Below, piece by piece: positions 22,601-34,941 of a DNA stretch of 64,000 bases (position 1 is the first letter of the stretch; each line of letters begins with the position of its first letter). The translations under genes were made by a program, and so were the position numbers. This DNA comes from Spongospora subterranea f. sp. subterranea (Eukaryota > Endomyxa: Phytomyxea > Phytomyxea > Plasmodiophorida): the NCBI GenBank assembly GCA_049724395.1, contig JAUGWO010000170.1, positions 62,001 to 126,000 on the forward strand, given 5' to 3'. Under the pieces are notes generated by a model. The model was not told the origin of the DNA. It searched no databases and saw only the letters and a program-made list of their open reading frames with translations.

Positions 22601-25600
22601 TTATCTCCTCAACCTTCTTCCTGTAGGATCGGAGAAGGATCCCATACTTTTCAACACAACGTCGTCAAGGTTCTCGGTGTTTGGATCGGACCCACGGCGG
22701 CTATCCTCTTCCAGCTGATAATCTGGGATATTCTGTGCTCCTTTGGAGCCGAGCTGAGACAAGTCCTCTAGATCGCCTGAATTTACATCAACTGCTTCGT
22801 CTTCCTGCACCTGAGGCAGCGCTAATCCTAGATTGCCTTTTGAGATCCTTTCTCGGAGGTCGTCTTTAGTCCCTTCACTTATGCTTCTGTGGTGTGCTGA
22901 GGGGGCATTCGGAACACCGACCGAACTGATCGATACGTCGTCTTCACTGATGTCATCAATGGTACTCTCAGGAGCAGGAAGGTTGACCATATCTTTATTG
23001 GTTATCCCGTCAGCTGTTTTGAAGAACATCTCCACCCTAAAACTGGAATCAAACTTCGCGTTTTTCTCTGTTCATAAGGTTTCGGGTCAGTTAGGCGAAG
23101 AAGAATAAAAGAGCTTACCAACCTGCTTTATCAAGGCCAGCTTTTTCAATCATAATATGGTTATTGTCAACTAAATCGATATTTACCCACCAGGAAAACA
23201 TAAGTTTCTGTAAAACCATCAGCAAAGTCAAACAGCAGCGTCAATTTCCATCAGTACCTTTCTTGAAGTTATTTTATTGAAAACCATCAACTTCACGTCT
23301 CCGTACAATATTATTTCTATTGGTATATCGATGATGTTTTTTCCTGGGCGTGTTAGCGGAGCTTTACTGATAAGCGAATCGAAAATAGGTTTCCCATCTC
23401 GGTAAACTTTGCAAAATGGATCTAAAGACACGAATACATCAGACGATGTAACGGTAATTTCAAAGCAACCGCACCGCATCCTCCTAAAGGGCTTAGATCT
23501 GGTTCAGGCGATAACCTAATCAAGGTCAACGATTGAAAGACGTTATCGAACGTGAAGGGGCGATGGAAAGAATTTGTCATCTGCGACAGTTTTTCGAATG
23601 AACGTCTAATATTTTACAGATTTCAGCAACCCAATGCAACTGGTGACCAAGCACAAGTAACTTACACAGCTCTTATTTGGCTCGGAATGGTGACCCCCTT
23701 ACCGTCTGCTGTGCGTTGCTCGGCAAAGAAATCTAAAGCTTCAGATGACGTCGCCTTTTCTCCCGAATACAACAGATACGCTGCCGCCATAACCCCGGTT
23801 CGGCCCTTCCCTGCTTTACAATGTACGGCGACGACGTTTTGTGAATCCACACTGAGATAAGCCTCCACCTCGCGACAGAATGCCAACATCATCTTTAATG
23901 GTGGAGGATTATGGTCATCAAAAGGGAACGCTGCTACATTATTGTTGAAGCAACTTGGATCGTACGAGCGTTCCGAGCAAAGATTTATAACCATGCAATG
24001 ATCTTCGTGATAAGTTTTGATGAACCGTTGAACCTCCTCCATTGGGTTTCTGTAGACCCCTTCCAAATTCGACGAGGGAAACCCCATTACAATCAACTGA
24101 TTTTCATCTGTCATTATATGGTACAAAAGAACATTTTCAAAAACCTACTCGTGACGTCAAATACGTCAAATCGAGATCGAACCCATCTACTTGAAATCGT
24201 AGCTTATTCTTACTAACCAGACTTCGAATCTTGCCTGACAATTTGACTGAAACATTTTCAAGAATGGTCCCTCTTCTACTTGATTTCGACCCGATGGACA
24301 GGATGGATACTCGACGAGCACCTTTCGTTGATGCAGAAGTAGTTGATCGTTGAAGTACCCTTCTAGGTGTTCCAACCGTCTCGACAAATTCCTTGCCAAA
24401 AGTGTCTTTGACTTTGATTGCTAGTTCCACTAACGCTACCAAGACGTTGTCCTTACTGCTGAGCCGAATCTGATGCTTCTGAAGTCCTCGAATCGTTAAG
24501 TCGATAAACACGGTCGAGACGGCCAAAGCATTAACTCCAGAGCAGAGCTCAACGATTAGGGCACCGTTGTACGCGGCTGACAGTGAATCGTGCTGGAATT
24601 CGAACTTGGCATCCCAGGCTGGCGACGTGCTTTGACTCTGATCAGGCAATGTTGACCATGATTGAGATCCGAACGTCAGGCGAACTGCGGCTTCGATTGA
24701 CCCGCTGACAAACAGATTTCCCTCTTTGACGCAGACTTTAACGCGAACCGGTGGATCACCACAGTTCTTGCCCTTGTGCAATCCTTGCCAATGCACCAAC
24801 GGCCAGTTCGTTTTCGAGAAGAACTCGTGGCCAAGCAGGTCGGTGAGATCCGATCCCAGCCTGTGGTTCGGGTCGTGGGTGAGGCATTTGCAGATCAGGT
24901 CGCGCGCCACCTCCGAGCAAAACGGGGGAAACCTGGGCAGACCCGACAGTATCCTCGACACTAGCTCCTCCTTGGTCTTGGCGCGATACGGCGGAAATCC
25001 CACAATCAGCTCGTACAAAAACGATCCTGCGCGCCACCAGTCCGACAGGACGGTTTCCCCTTTTCCGGAAATCATCTCCGGCGTCCAGAACTCATCGAGT
25101 TCCTCCTCGTTGCTCGACAAACGCTCTTCCCGCGCCAGTTCTAGCGAACTATTCGCGATCGTCTCGAAATCGATCACGACCAGCTGATCGTATTGATCGA
25201 ACCCGACGTACTCGGGTTTCATGTTGCGGAATACCCGCCCATTGATGTGCAGGAACGAGGTGAACATGACAACCTGGGCCAGGTATTTACAGGCGTCGTC
25301 TTCGGCGAATCGCTTGCACGAGCGCAGACGGTCGAGTAGACTCTGATTGGGCGCCATGAACGTGTAGGCGGCCCACGATCGGTCCGGCGTCAGACCATGG
25401 AACATCTGCTGGACGAAGAACGGGTGGTGGAGGCGGCAATCTGACATGTTGCCGATGACCGCGATCCCCTTGTCGTAGGAGGCGTCGCGCTTCATCACGA
25501 CCTGCAACAGATAGGGGTCGCCCGTGTGCTTCAGCCGCACCCGATACAATCCTCCCATGCTCCCGTCCACGATCTTCTCCTCGCGCTCGAAATCGGCATA

Positions 25601-26452
25601 ACCGATGGCGGCCGTTGTCGAATCCTCGGCGACAACATGTGTCGACGATATCGCGTCCGTCACGAACAGATTCAGCGTCTTATTAATGGAGACGGACCTG
25701 TTCATCATCGCTTTTTTCAAAAACGTCATCTTCGGTTGAGATTCTGTTGACGACATCAATTGGCGGGAATTGGACGTTGTCGTCACCCCGTCTTTGGCCA
25801 TGTCTTTGACCAAGTCCACGTTCGACCCGATCGAGGAAGTGGGCGCATCATCATCGACAATCGTGTCGCTGGACGATTGCCGGTTATGGCCCGAAGTCCG
25901 GCTGGTCTTCGAGATCGTGTCGAACGCACCGCTGTGCTGCATTATGCTCGACATATTGATCGGCGTGAAGGCGCGCGATTGTGTGGCGACGGCCGACATT
26001 GGCGGGGCCGATAAACTATCGAGCGCGATCGACGAGAATGCTCCGGCCATATTCGGTTTCCAGAATTTGCTGCCGCCGCCCGATGGCGACGACGACAATT
26101 TGGTCGATGGTTCTGTTGGTTTACAGGCCAGCCAGCATTTCGTCAGCGTGGCGATCCAGTTCTCAGCTTCTTCCTGAGTGGCCGCCTCCAGATCGAACCG
26201 TCGCGTGGCGACCTCGATCCGGATTCGCGTGGGCTTCCCCGCAATCGTCTCGATCGATGTGATCTCCGTTAGCGGGATCGCGCCCTGTGTGTGTCGCAGG
26301 TCGTCCGTCTTCCCATAGGCCAACGCCGCCTCGAACAGATAAAAATACCGTTTCTGCCACGCCCGCAATCCGGCGATGCCTTTAGGGCTTTTCTTCTTCA
26401 ACACGCCCTTGAGAACGATGCGATTATCCCCCTCCCCCGCTATGTCGTTCAT
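22601..26452 (-). CDS. PH - AGC-type pseudokinase - C2 - PTEN phosphatase - C2 fusion protein
   Basis: ATG 26452. Residues about 10-105 are a PH domain (GVLKKKSPKGIAG, WQKRYFYLFE, NWIATL). After a Ser/Thr-rich linker comes an AGC-like kinase fold (about 285-570): VMKRD keeps the ATP lysine, but HRD-x-K-x-x-N reads FRNMKPE, DFG reads DFE, and the helix-C Glu before HHPFF is lost, so catalysis is unlikely. A C2-like domain follows (about 575-690). The frame then runs without any Met into VSKNKLRFQVDGFDLDLTY, the PTEN N-terminus, and across a 52-bp intron (24097-24148) into LIVMGFPSSNLEGVYRN. Phosphatase residues are intact: FPFDDHNPP, HCKAGKGRTGV, GKGVTIPSQ. The PTEN C2 domain lies at about 23480-23000 (exon joins there approximate), then a ~130-aa acidic tail to 22601. 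Predicted role: binding and 3-dephosphorylation of PIP3 by one polypeptide (inference). Confidence 0.88.
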
Positions 26453-26778
26453 AGCTTCGCTGGTAAATTCAGCCGGCGAATAGGATATGGCGTATGCCTC
26501 TAACTGATCATCCAGATATTTTTCTATGGTGGGCCAACCACCTCATGCGATCATGATGGGCGCTTCCGAAGCCTGTTATGGCAGCGGCCAACTCACTCTC
26601 AACGAACCCATCTGGGTTCACTGTAAAATGTTGTACTGTATTTGGAATTGTATTAGACGGGTCCGATAATTGATTGACAATATTGGAAGCCTTTGCTCAG
26701 TTTCATCTGTAGAAACCCCATGACATCCTGATGACATGTCAGGAGTACCCAGCAGTTGTAGACAATGACCAGATCCAC
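26453..26778. other. Intergenic
   Basis: Presumed 5' flank of the PTEN-fusion gene and 3' flank of the FunK1-type gene. Nothing else seen. Confidence 0.5.
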
Positions 26779-28972
26779 TCAGATACATTGCAGAATTGTA
26801 TTGTGGCTAAGTTTCTCCGGATATGACAAGTCGCGAGGCTCAATAACCCGGTTATCAATGTTATGAACAGCAATGTTCCATTCGGAATGTCGTGTTGACA
26901 ATAACTGACGCAATGATTGCGGCAAATGACGATCACCAGGACGTTCGGACATGAGAAAACACGTCGCGCCTTGCAGCAATGCCAGTAGATCCCCCAAATC
27001 ACTATCATATTCAGACATGTTGCTGTACACGTCCTCGATTTGAAACAAGTAGAACCTCGCTGTCATACCGAAGCTCCAAATATCCGATTCGTGCGAGTAC
27101 GATAGCGATGTGAGCGATTCGGGGGCAATGTACCTGTCAGTCCCAAACACTCTGTGTGCGATTCCAGGTCCACTCGATGCACAATAAAAATCGGTTAAGC
27201 GCCACGCCTGAGCAGACAGAGAATACATTAGGTTATTTGGAGAGATATCACGATGAACAACGCCAGCACGAGAAAGAGTATCGAGAGCATCAAGTCCATC
27301 GACCATCAATCGGATCGCCAACAGACCCAATTCCTTGAACGATAAACCTTCCAAATATACATCTTCCAGCATTTCTTCAGTGAGAACAACGCCATGAGGC
27401 TGCAATTCGTGCCAATCATGAAGGACGACGATGCCGGGCCCTTGTGCCAGCAAGAGCAAACGCGCTTCTTGCGGTGTGCTCTTGGGCTTCTGCTTCAAAA
27501 CCACTGAGGCTCCGTCCTGCAGTTTCATTTTGATCAAAGACGTTGGTTCATTGACTGATGCCCCCGACACCCTCGGCAATTTGCGAAGTCGGTTCGATGG
27601 GTCCTTTTGCGGAGTCCTAGATGAATGTGATGGTCTGGATGATGGAGGATTCCGAAACATTTTCGGGTATGGGAACATGTCTTTGCTATCACCAGACGTC
27701 AAGATGTTCGAATGCGTCTTTAATGCATACAGGCGAACAGTCTCACAAAACTGCCACAGTGGTGTTAGTGATTCTTCGATAGACTGATATGAAACATCTT
27801 GAAACGAGATTGAATGGGCTCTCTTCGCCGCCGCAATCGCAGCCTCATCAACGGCGCCGAAGTCGGCCGCATCAGCTTGGAGCAAAGATATCTGACACGG
27901 GCGCTGCCTCGTCGGTGATCTTATTTCTCCGAGAACACTCCATCGCTAGGTTATACGTCCACTCCCGACTCGAGTAAAAAATCATTGACACGCCTTCAGA
28001 TTGGATTAACGGAACAATAACACAGGGTGCGAACTGTGTTCCGCCAATATAAAGCCCATACACACGTAATTTGGCTTGTTCTTGCAGTGGCCAATCACGG
28101 GTGACACCTAATAATGCGATCATTGCTGACGCCATGTCGGTTGCCATCTTTCGGAAGTCTTTGTGATCGCCAGTTTCGACCTGGTGGGCAGAAATTTCAA
28201 CAAACAGAAAGGGAATGGAGTGCGCTTTGGTGTCTTGACCCCTGGCCCTAAAGACGATATCAATATAATGCTGGACAGGGTAGTCAACAAGTGCCTTGTG
28301 TAGAGGAAACTCGAATTCACATGCAATGTTGGACGGCAACAGTGCACACATACATGCTCGTAGGAGAGGATCCCATAACCTGGTGAGATATTGCATTTCC
28401 GGTTCGCCAAATACGGAAATGTCGAAATACTTTACGAGATTGACGGCCAAGATCCATCTGGACTCCTCACTGGAATGATTAAATAATGCTCCAATATCAA
28501 TGTGAGACAGGTCTTCAACGACAGGATGATCGACCTTGGTGAGAAGATCGTCAATCAAAGCAGGTACATCGTGATTCATGTCCATCATGGAATATAGATC
28601 ATGTTCCCGAAACACTCGATCATGGACGATACCGTAATCGGATAGAAGAACGGCACGATAGACATCAATATTTCCAGATATCTGTTGAGAGTAATTGAGG
28701 GCCTCTATTGATGCCTGCTTGACAAAAGGACCTAGCTTGAATAAATCGTCTTTGAAACGGCGAGGATGCAGCTTGTCAACCACACGTTTACACAAAATGT
28801 CAAAGGCAGACTCAGATAGATGTATCCCGCAAAGAGCAGGAGCACCTCTGCAGATTTCATTGATCTGCGTCGCATCCGCAACTTGTGCCATTGCAGAATG
28901 GAAGGATGTAATCGTATTCAAGATGAAATTGACCAGTTGCGCCATTGTTTCTTCATCGGCTTCTGTCGTCAT
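26779..28972 (-). CDS. FunK1-type protein kinase with N-terminal domain of unknown/nuclease-like type
   Basis: The C-terminal half has the FunK1 signature VHRDISPNNLMY, a DFG-equivalent LTDFYCASS, and FGTDRYIAPESLTSLSYSH followed by DIWSFGMTARF. The N-terminal half (from MTTEADEETMAQLVNF at 28972) includes HYIDIVFRARGQD ... PFLFVEISAHQ, reminiscent of the restriction-endonuclease-like domain reported in front of such kinases in fungal and protist effector-like proteins; this is tentative. FunK1 kinases are patchily distributed and often expanded in fungi, so horizontal or effector history is possible. The coding region occupies two overlapping frames, so its integrity is uncertain. No signal peptide is seen. 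Confidence 0.7.
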
Positions 28973-29067
28973 TTGATGGTAAGAGACAAGATAGAATAAT
29001 AATCAGTTTAAGTCCGAGACGCCCCTCAACGGTAGAAATGGCACACCCTGATCCCCGGCAGAGAACA

Positions 29068-32000
29068 GTCGAGTATCCCAGTCATGTTGTAATGCCCTAC
29101 CATACATTGTCAGTCGAGTATCCCAGTCATGTTGTAATGCCCTATGGCCATACATTGTCAGTCGAGTATCCCAGTCATGTTGTAATGCCCTATGGCCATA
29201 CATTGTCAGTCGAGTATCCCAGTCATGTTGTAATGCCCTATGGCCATACATTGTCAGTCGAGTATCCCAGTCATGTTGTAATGCCCTATGGCCATACATT
29301 GTCAGTCGAGTATCCCAGTCATGTATGGTAATGCCCTATGGCCATACATTGTCAGTCGAGTATCCCAGTCATGTTGTAATGCCCTATGGCCATACATTGT
29401 CAGTCGTAAGCCCTATCCCAGTCGAGTATCCCAGTCATGTTGTAATGCCCTATGGCCATACATTGTCAGTCGAGTATCCCAGTCATGTTGTAATGCCCTA
29501 TGGCCATACATTGTCAGTCGAGTATCCCAGTCATGTTGTAATGCCCTATGGCCATACATTGTCAGTCGAGTATCCCAGTCATGTTGTAATGCCCTATGGC
29601 CATACATTGTCAGTCGAGTATCCCAGTCATGTTGTAATGCCCTATGGCCATACATTGTCAGTCGAGTATCCCAGTCATGTTGTAATGCCCTATGGCCATA
29701 CATTGTCAGTCGAGTATCCCAGTCATGTTGTAATGCCCTATGGCCATACATTGTCAGTCGAGTATCCCAGTCATGTTGTAATGCCCTATGGCCATACATT
29801 GTCAGTCGAGTATCCCAGTCATGTTGTAATGCCCTATGGCCATACATTGTCAGTCGAGTATCCCAGTCATGTTGTAATGCCCTATGGCCATACATTGTCA
29901 GTCGAGTATCCCAGTCATGTTGTAATGCCCTATGGCCATACATTGTCAGTCGAGTATCCCAGTCATGTTGTAATGCCCTATGGCCATACATTGTCAGTCG
30001 AGTATCCCAGTCATGTTGTAATGCCCTATGGCCATACATTGTCAGTCAGTCGAGTATCCCAGTCATGTTGTAATGCCCTATGGCCATACATTGTCAGTCG
30101 AGTATCCCAGTCATGTTGTAATGCCCTATGGCCATACATTGTCAGTCGAGTATCCCAGTCATGTTGTAATGCCCTATGGCCATACATTGTCAGTCGAGTA
30201 TCCCAGTCATGTTGTAATGCCCTATGGCCATACATTGTCAGTCGAGTATCCCAGTCATGTTGTAATGCCCTATGGCCATACATTGTCAGTCGAGTATCCC
30301 AGTCATGTTGTAATGCCCTATGGCCATACATTGTCAGTCGAGTATCCCAGTCATGTTGTAATGCCCTATGGCCATACATTGTCAGTCGAGTATCCCAGTC
30401 ATGTTGTAATGCCCTATGGCCATACATTGTCAGTCGAGTATCCCAGTCATGTTGTAATGCCCTATGGCCATACATTGTCAGTCGAGTATCCCAGTCATGT
30501 TGTAATGCCCTATGGCCATACATTGTCAGTCGAGTATCCCAGTCATGTTGTAATGCCCTATGGCCATACATTGTCAGTCGAGTATCCCAGTCATGTTGTA
30601 ATGCCCTATGGCCATACATTGTCAGTCGAGTATCCCAGTCATGTTGTAATGCCCTATGGCCATACATTGTCAGTCGAGTATCCCAGTCATGTTGTAATGC
30701 CCTATGGCCATACATTGTCAGTCGAGTATCCCAGTCATGTTGTAATGCCCTATGGCCATACATTGTCAGTCGAGTATCCCAGTCATGTTGTAATGCCCTA
30801 TGGCCATACATTGTCAGTCGAGTATCCCAGTCATGTTGTAATGCCCTATGGCCATACATTGTCAGTCGAGTATCCCAGTCATGTTGTAATGCCCTATGGC
30901 CATACATTGTCAGTCGAGTATCCCAGTCATGTTGTAATGCCCTATGGCCATACATTGTCAGTCGAGTATCCCAGTCATGTTGTAATGCCCTATGGCCATA
31001 CATTGTCAGTCGAGTATCCCAGTCATGTTGTAATGCCCTATGGCCATACATTGTCAGTCGAGTATCCCAGTCATGTTGTAATGCCCTATGGCCATACATT
31101 GTCAGTCGAGTATCCCAGTCATGTTGTAATGCCCTATGGCCATACATTGTCAGTCGAGTATCCCAGTCATGTTGTAATGCCCTATGGCCATACATTGTCA
31201 GTCGAGTATCCCAGTCATGTTGTAATGCCCTATGGCCATACATTGTCAGTCGAGTATCCCAGTCATGTTGTAATGCCCTATGGCCATACATTGTCAGTCG
31301 AGTATCCCAGTCATGTTGTAATGCCCTATGGCCATACATTGTCAGTCGAGTATCCCAGTCATGTTGTAATGCCCTATGGCCATACATTGTCAGTCGAGTA
31401 TCCCAGTCATGTTGTAATGCCCTATGGCCATACATTGTCAGTCGAGTATCCCAGTCATGTTGTAATGCCCTATGGCCATACATTGTCAGTCGAGTATCCC
31501 AGTCATGTTGTAATGCCCTATGGCCATACATTGTCAGTCGAGTATCCCAGTCATGTTGTAATGCCCTATGGCCATACATTGTCAGTCGAGTATCCCAGTC
31601 ATGTTGTAATGCCCTATGGCCATACATTGTCAGTCGAGTATCCCAGTCATGTCAAAAGGTGTAATGCCCTATGGCCATACATTGTCAGTCGAGTATCCCA
31701 GTCATGTTGTAATGCCCTATCATACATTGTCAGTCGAGTATCCCAGTCATGTTGTAATGCCCTATGGCCATACATTGTCAGTCGAGTATCCCAGTCATGT
31801 TGTAATGCCCTATGGCCATACATTGTCAGTCGAGTATCCCAGTCATGTTGTAATGCCCTATGGCCATACATTGTCAGTCGAGTATCCCAGTCATGTTGTA
31901 ATGCCCTATGGCCATACATTGTCAGTCGAGTATCTCATGTTGTAATGCCCTATGGCCATACATTGTCAGTCGAGTATCCCAGTCATGTTGTAATGCCCTA

Positions 32001-32182
32001 TGGCCATACATTGTCAGTCGAGTATCCCAGTCATGTTGTAATGCCCTATGGCCATACATTGTCAGTCGAGTATCCCAGTCATGTTGTAATGCCCTATGGC
32101 CATACATTGTCAGTCGAGTATCCCAGTCATGTTGTAATGCCCTCAAAATGGCCATACATTGTCAGTCGAGTATCCCAGTCAT
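29068..32182. repeat. 48-bp minisatellite, about 65 copies
   Basis: The unit begins gtcgagtatcccagtcatgt and ends tatggccatacattgtca; spacing is exactly 48 bp (for example 29161 to 29209). Units are nearly identical over more than 3 kb. Irregular units occur near 29068, 29322, 29405, 30045, 31652, 31720, 31935 and 32143. Because 48 is a multiple of three and the unit lacks stops in several frames, it generates long spurious open frames on both strands (16-residue periods); these are not genes. Confidence 0.98.
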
Positions 32183-34920
32183 AATTCTCATTCTCAAAAG
32201 GTATAATTCTCATATCTCATGTTGTAAAGGTATATCAATTCCCATTCTGATTCCAAATGGTATAATTCAGTCGAGTATCTCAAAAGGTCAAAATAATTCT
32301 CATTCTCAAAAGGTATAATTCTCATTCTCAAAAGGTATAATTCTCATTCTCAAAAGGTATAATTCTCATTCTCAAAAGGTATAATTCTCATTCTCAAAAG
32401 GTATAATTCTCATTCTCAAAAGGTATAATTCTCATTCTCAAAAGGTATAATTCTCAATCTCAAAAGGTATAATTCTTATTCTCAAAAGGTATAATTCTCA
32501 TTCTCAAAAGGTATAATTCTCATTCTCAAAAGGTATAATTCTCATTCTCAAAAGGTATAATTCTCATTCTCAAAAGGTATAATTCTCATTCTCAAAAGGT
32601 ATAATTCTCAAAAGGTATTCTCAAAAGGTATAATTCTCATTCTCAAAAGGTATAATTCTTATTCTCAAAAGGTATAATTCTCATTCTCAAAAGGTATAAT
32701 TCTCATTCTCAAAAGGTATAATTCTCATTCTCAAAAGGTATAATTCTCATTCTCAAAAGGTATAATTCTCATTCTCAAAAGGTATAATTCTCATTCTCAA
32801 AAGGTATAATAATTCTCATTCTCAAAAGGTATAATTCTCAATCTCAAAAGGTATAATTCTCATTCTCAAAAGGTATAATTCTCATTCTCAAAAGGTATAA
32901 TTCTCATTCTCAAAAGGTATAATTCTATAATTCTCATTCTCAAAAGGTAATAATTCTCATTCTCAAAAGGTATAATTCTCATTCAAAAGGTATAATTCAT
33001 TCTCAAAAGGTATAATTCTCATTCTCAAAAGGTATAATTCTCATTCTCAAAAGGTATAATTCTCATTCTCAAAAGGTATAATTCTCATTCTCAAAAGGTA
33101 TAATTCTCAATCTCAAAAGGTATAATTCTTATTCTCAAAAGGTATAATTCTCATTCTCAAAAGGTATAATTCTCATTCTCAAAAGGTATAATTCTCATTC
33201 TCAAAAGGTATAATTCTCATTCTCAAAAGGTATAATTCTCATTCTCAAAAGGTATAATTCTCATTCTCAAAAGGTATAATTCTCATTCTCAAAAGGTATA
33301 ATTCTCATTCTCAAAAGGTATAATTCTCATTCTCAAAAGGTATAATTCTCATTCTCAAAAGGTATAATTCTCATTCTCAAAAGGTATAATTCTCATTCTC
33401 AAAAGGTATAATTCTCATTCTCAAAAGGTATAATTCTCATTCTCAAAAGGTATAATTCTTATTCTCAAAAGGTATAATTCTCATTCTCAAAAGGTATAAT
33501 TCTTATTCTCAAAAGGTATAATTCTCATTCTCAAAAGGTATAATTCTCATTCTCAAAAGGTATAATTCTCATTCTCAAAAGGTATAATTCTCATTCTCAA
33601 AAGGTATAATTCTCATTCTCAAAAGGTATAATTCTCATTCTCAAAAGGTATAATTCTCGTTCTCAAAAGGTATAATTCTCATTCTCAAAAGGTATAATTC
33701 TCATTCTCAAAAGGTATAATTCTTCATTCTCAAAAGGTATAATTCTCATTCTCAAAAGGTATAATTCTCATTCTCAAAAGGTATAATTCTCAATCTCAAA
33801 AGGTATAATTCTCATTCTCAAAAGGTATAATTCTCATTCTCAAAAGGTATAATTCTTATTCTCAAAAGGTATAATTCTCATTCTCAAAAGGTATAATTCT
33901 CATTCTCAAAAGGTATAATTCTCAATCTCAAAAGGTATCTTATTCTCAAAAGGTATAATTCTCATTCTCAAAAGGTATAATTCTTATTCTCAAAAGGTAT
34001 AATTCTCAATCTCAAAAGGTATAATTCTCATTCTCAAAAGGTATAATTCTCAATCTCAAAAGGTATAATTCTCATTCTCAAAAGGTATAATTCTCATTCT
34101 CAAAAGGTATAATTCTCATTCTCAAAAGGTATAATTCTCATTCTCAAAAGGTATAATTCTCATTCTCAAAAGGTATAATTCTCATTCTCAAAAGGTATAA
34201 TTCTCATTCTCAAAAGGTATAATTCTCATTCTCAAAAGGTATAATTCTCATTCTCAAAAGGTATAATTCTCATTCTCAAAAGGTATAATTCTCATTCTCA
34301 AAAGGTATAATTCTCATTCTCAAAAGGTATAATTCTCATTCTCAAAAGGTATAATTCTCATTCTCAAAAGGTATAATTCTCATTCTCAAAAGGTATAATT
34401 CTCATTCTCAAAAGGTATAATTCTCATTCTCAAAAGGTATTCTAATCTCAAAAGGTATAATTCTCATTCTCAAAAGGTATAATTCTCATTCTCAAAAGGT
34501 ATAATTCTTATTCTCAAAAGGTATAATTCTCATTCTCAAAAGGTATAATTCTCATTCTCAAAAGGTATAATTCTCATTCTCAAAAGGTATAATTCTCATT
34601 CTCAAAAGGTATAATTCTCATTCTCAAAAGGTATAATTCTCATTCTCAAAAGGTATAATTCTCATTCTCAAAAGGTATAATTCTCATTCTCAAAAGGTAT
34701 AATTCTCATTCTCAAAAGGTATAATTCTCATTCTCAAAAGGTATAATTCTCATTCTCAAAAGGTATAATTCTCATTCTCAAAAGGTATAATTCTCATTCT
34801 CAAAAGGTATAATTCTCATTCTCAAAAGGTATAATTCTCATTCTCAAAAGGTATAATTCTCATTCTCAAAAGGTATAATTCTCATTCTCAAAAAGGTATA
34901 ATTCTCATTCTCAAAAGGTA
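32183..34920. repeat. 22-bp minisatellite, about 119 copies
   Basis: The unit aattctcattctcaaaaggt plus at repeats from about 32290, after a scrambled ~100-bp junction with the 48-bp array. Point variants (cttatt, caatct) recur along the array. AT-rich and stop-rich; no coding. Confidence 0.98.
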
Positions 34921-34941
34921 TACCTTTTGAGAATGAGAATT
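34900..34941. repeat. Perfect 42-bp palindrome closing the 22-bp array
   Basis: The last forward unit (34900-34920) is followed immediately by its exact reverse complement (34921-34941, taccttttgagaatgagaat then t). There is no spacer. Confidence 0.97.

Noticed and set aside
24137-26452. Reading the kinase part as a separate gene ending at the stop at 24137
   Set aside because: The frame's last 20 residues before the donor are the PTEN N-terminus, and the stop lies inside a good GT-AG intron.
29288-32184. Very long open frames (up to 779 aa, + strand; 533 aa, - strand) over the 48-bp repeat
   Set aside because: They exist only because the repeat length is a multiple of three and the unit lacks stops in several frames on both strands; at least four overlapping periodic frames cannot all be real, and no unique flanking coding sequence joins them.
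29068-34941. CRISPR array
   Set aside because: Units are direct tandem copies with no unique spacers, in a eukaryotic context with no cas genes.
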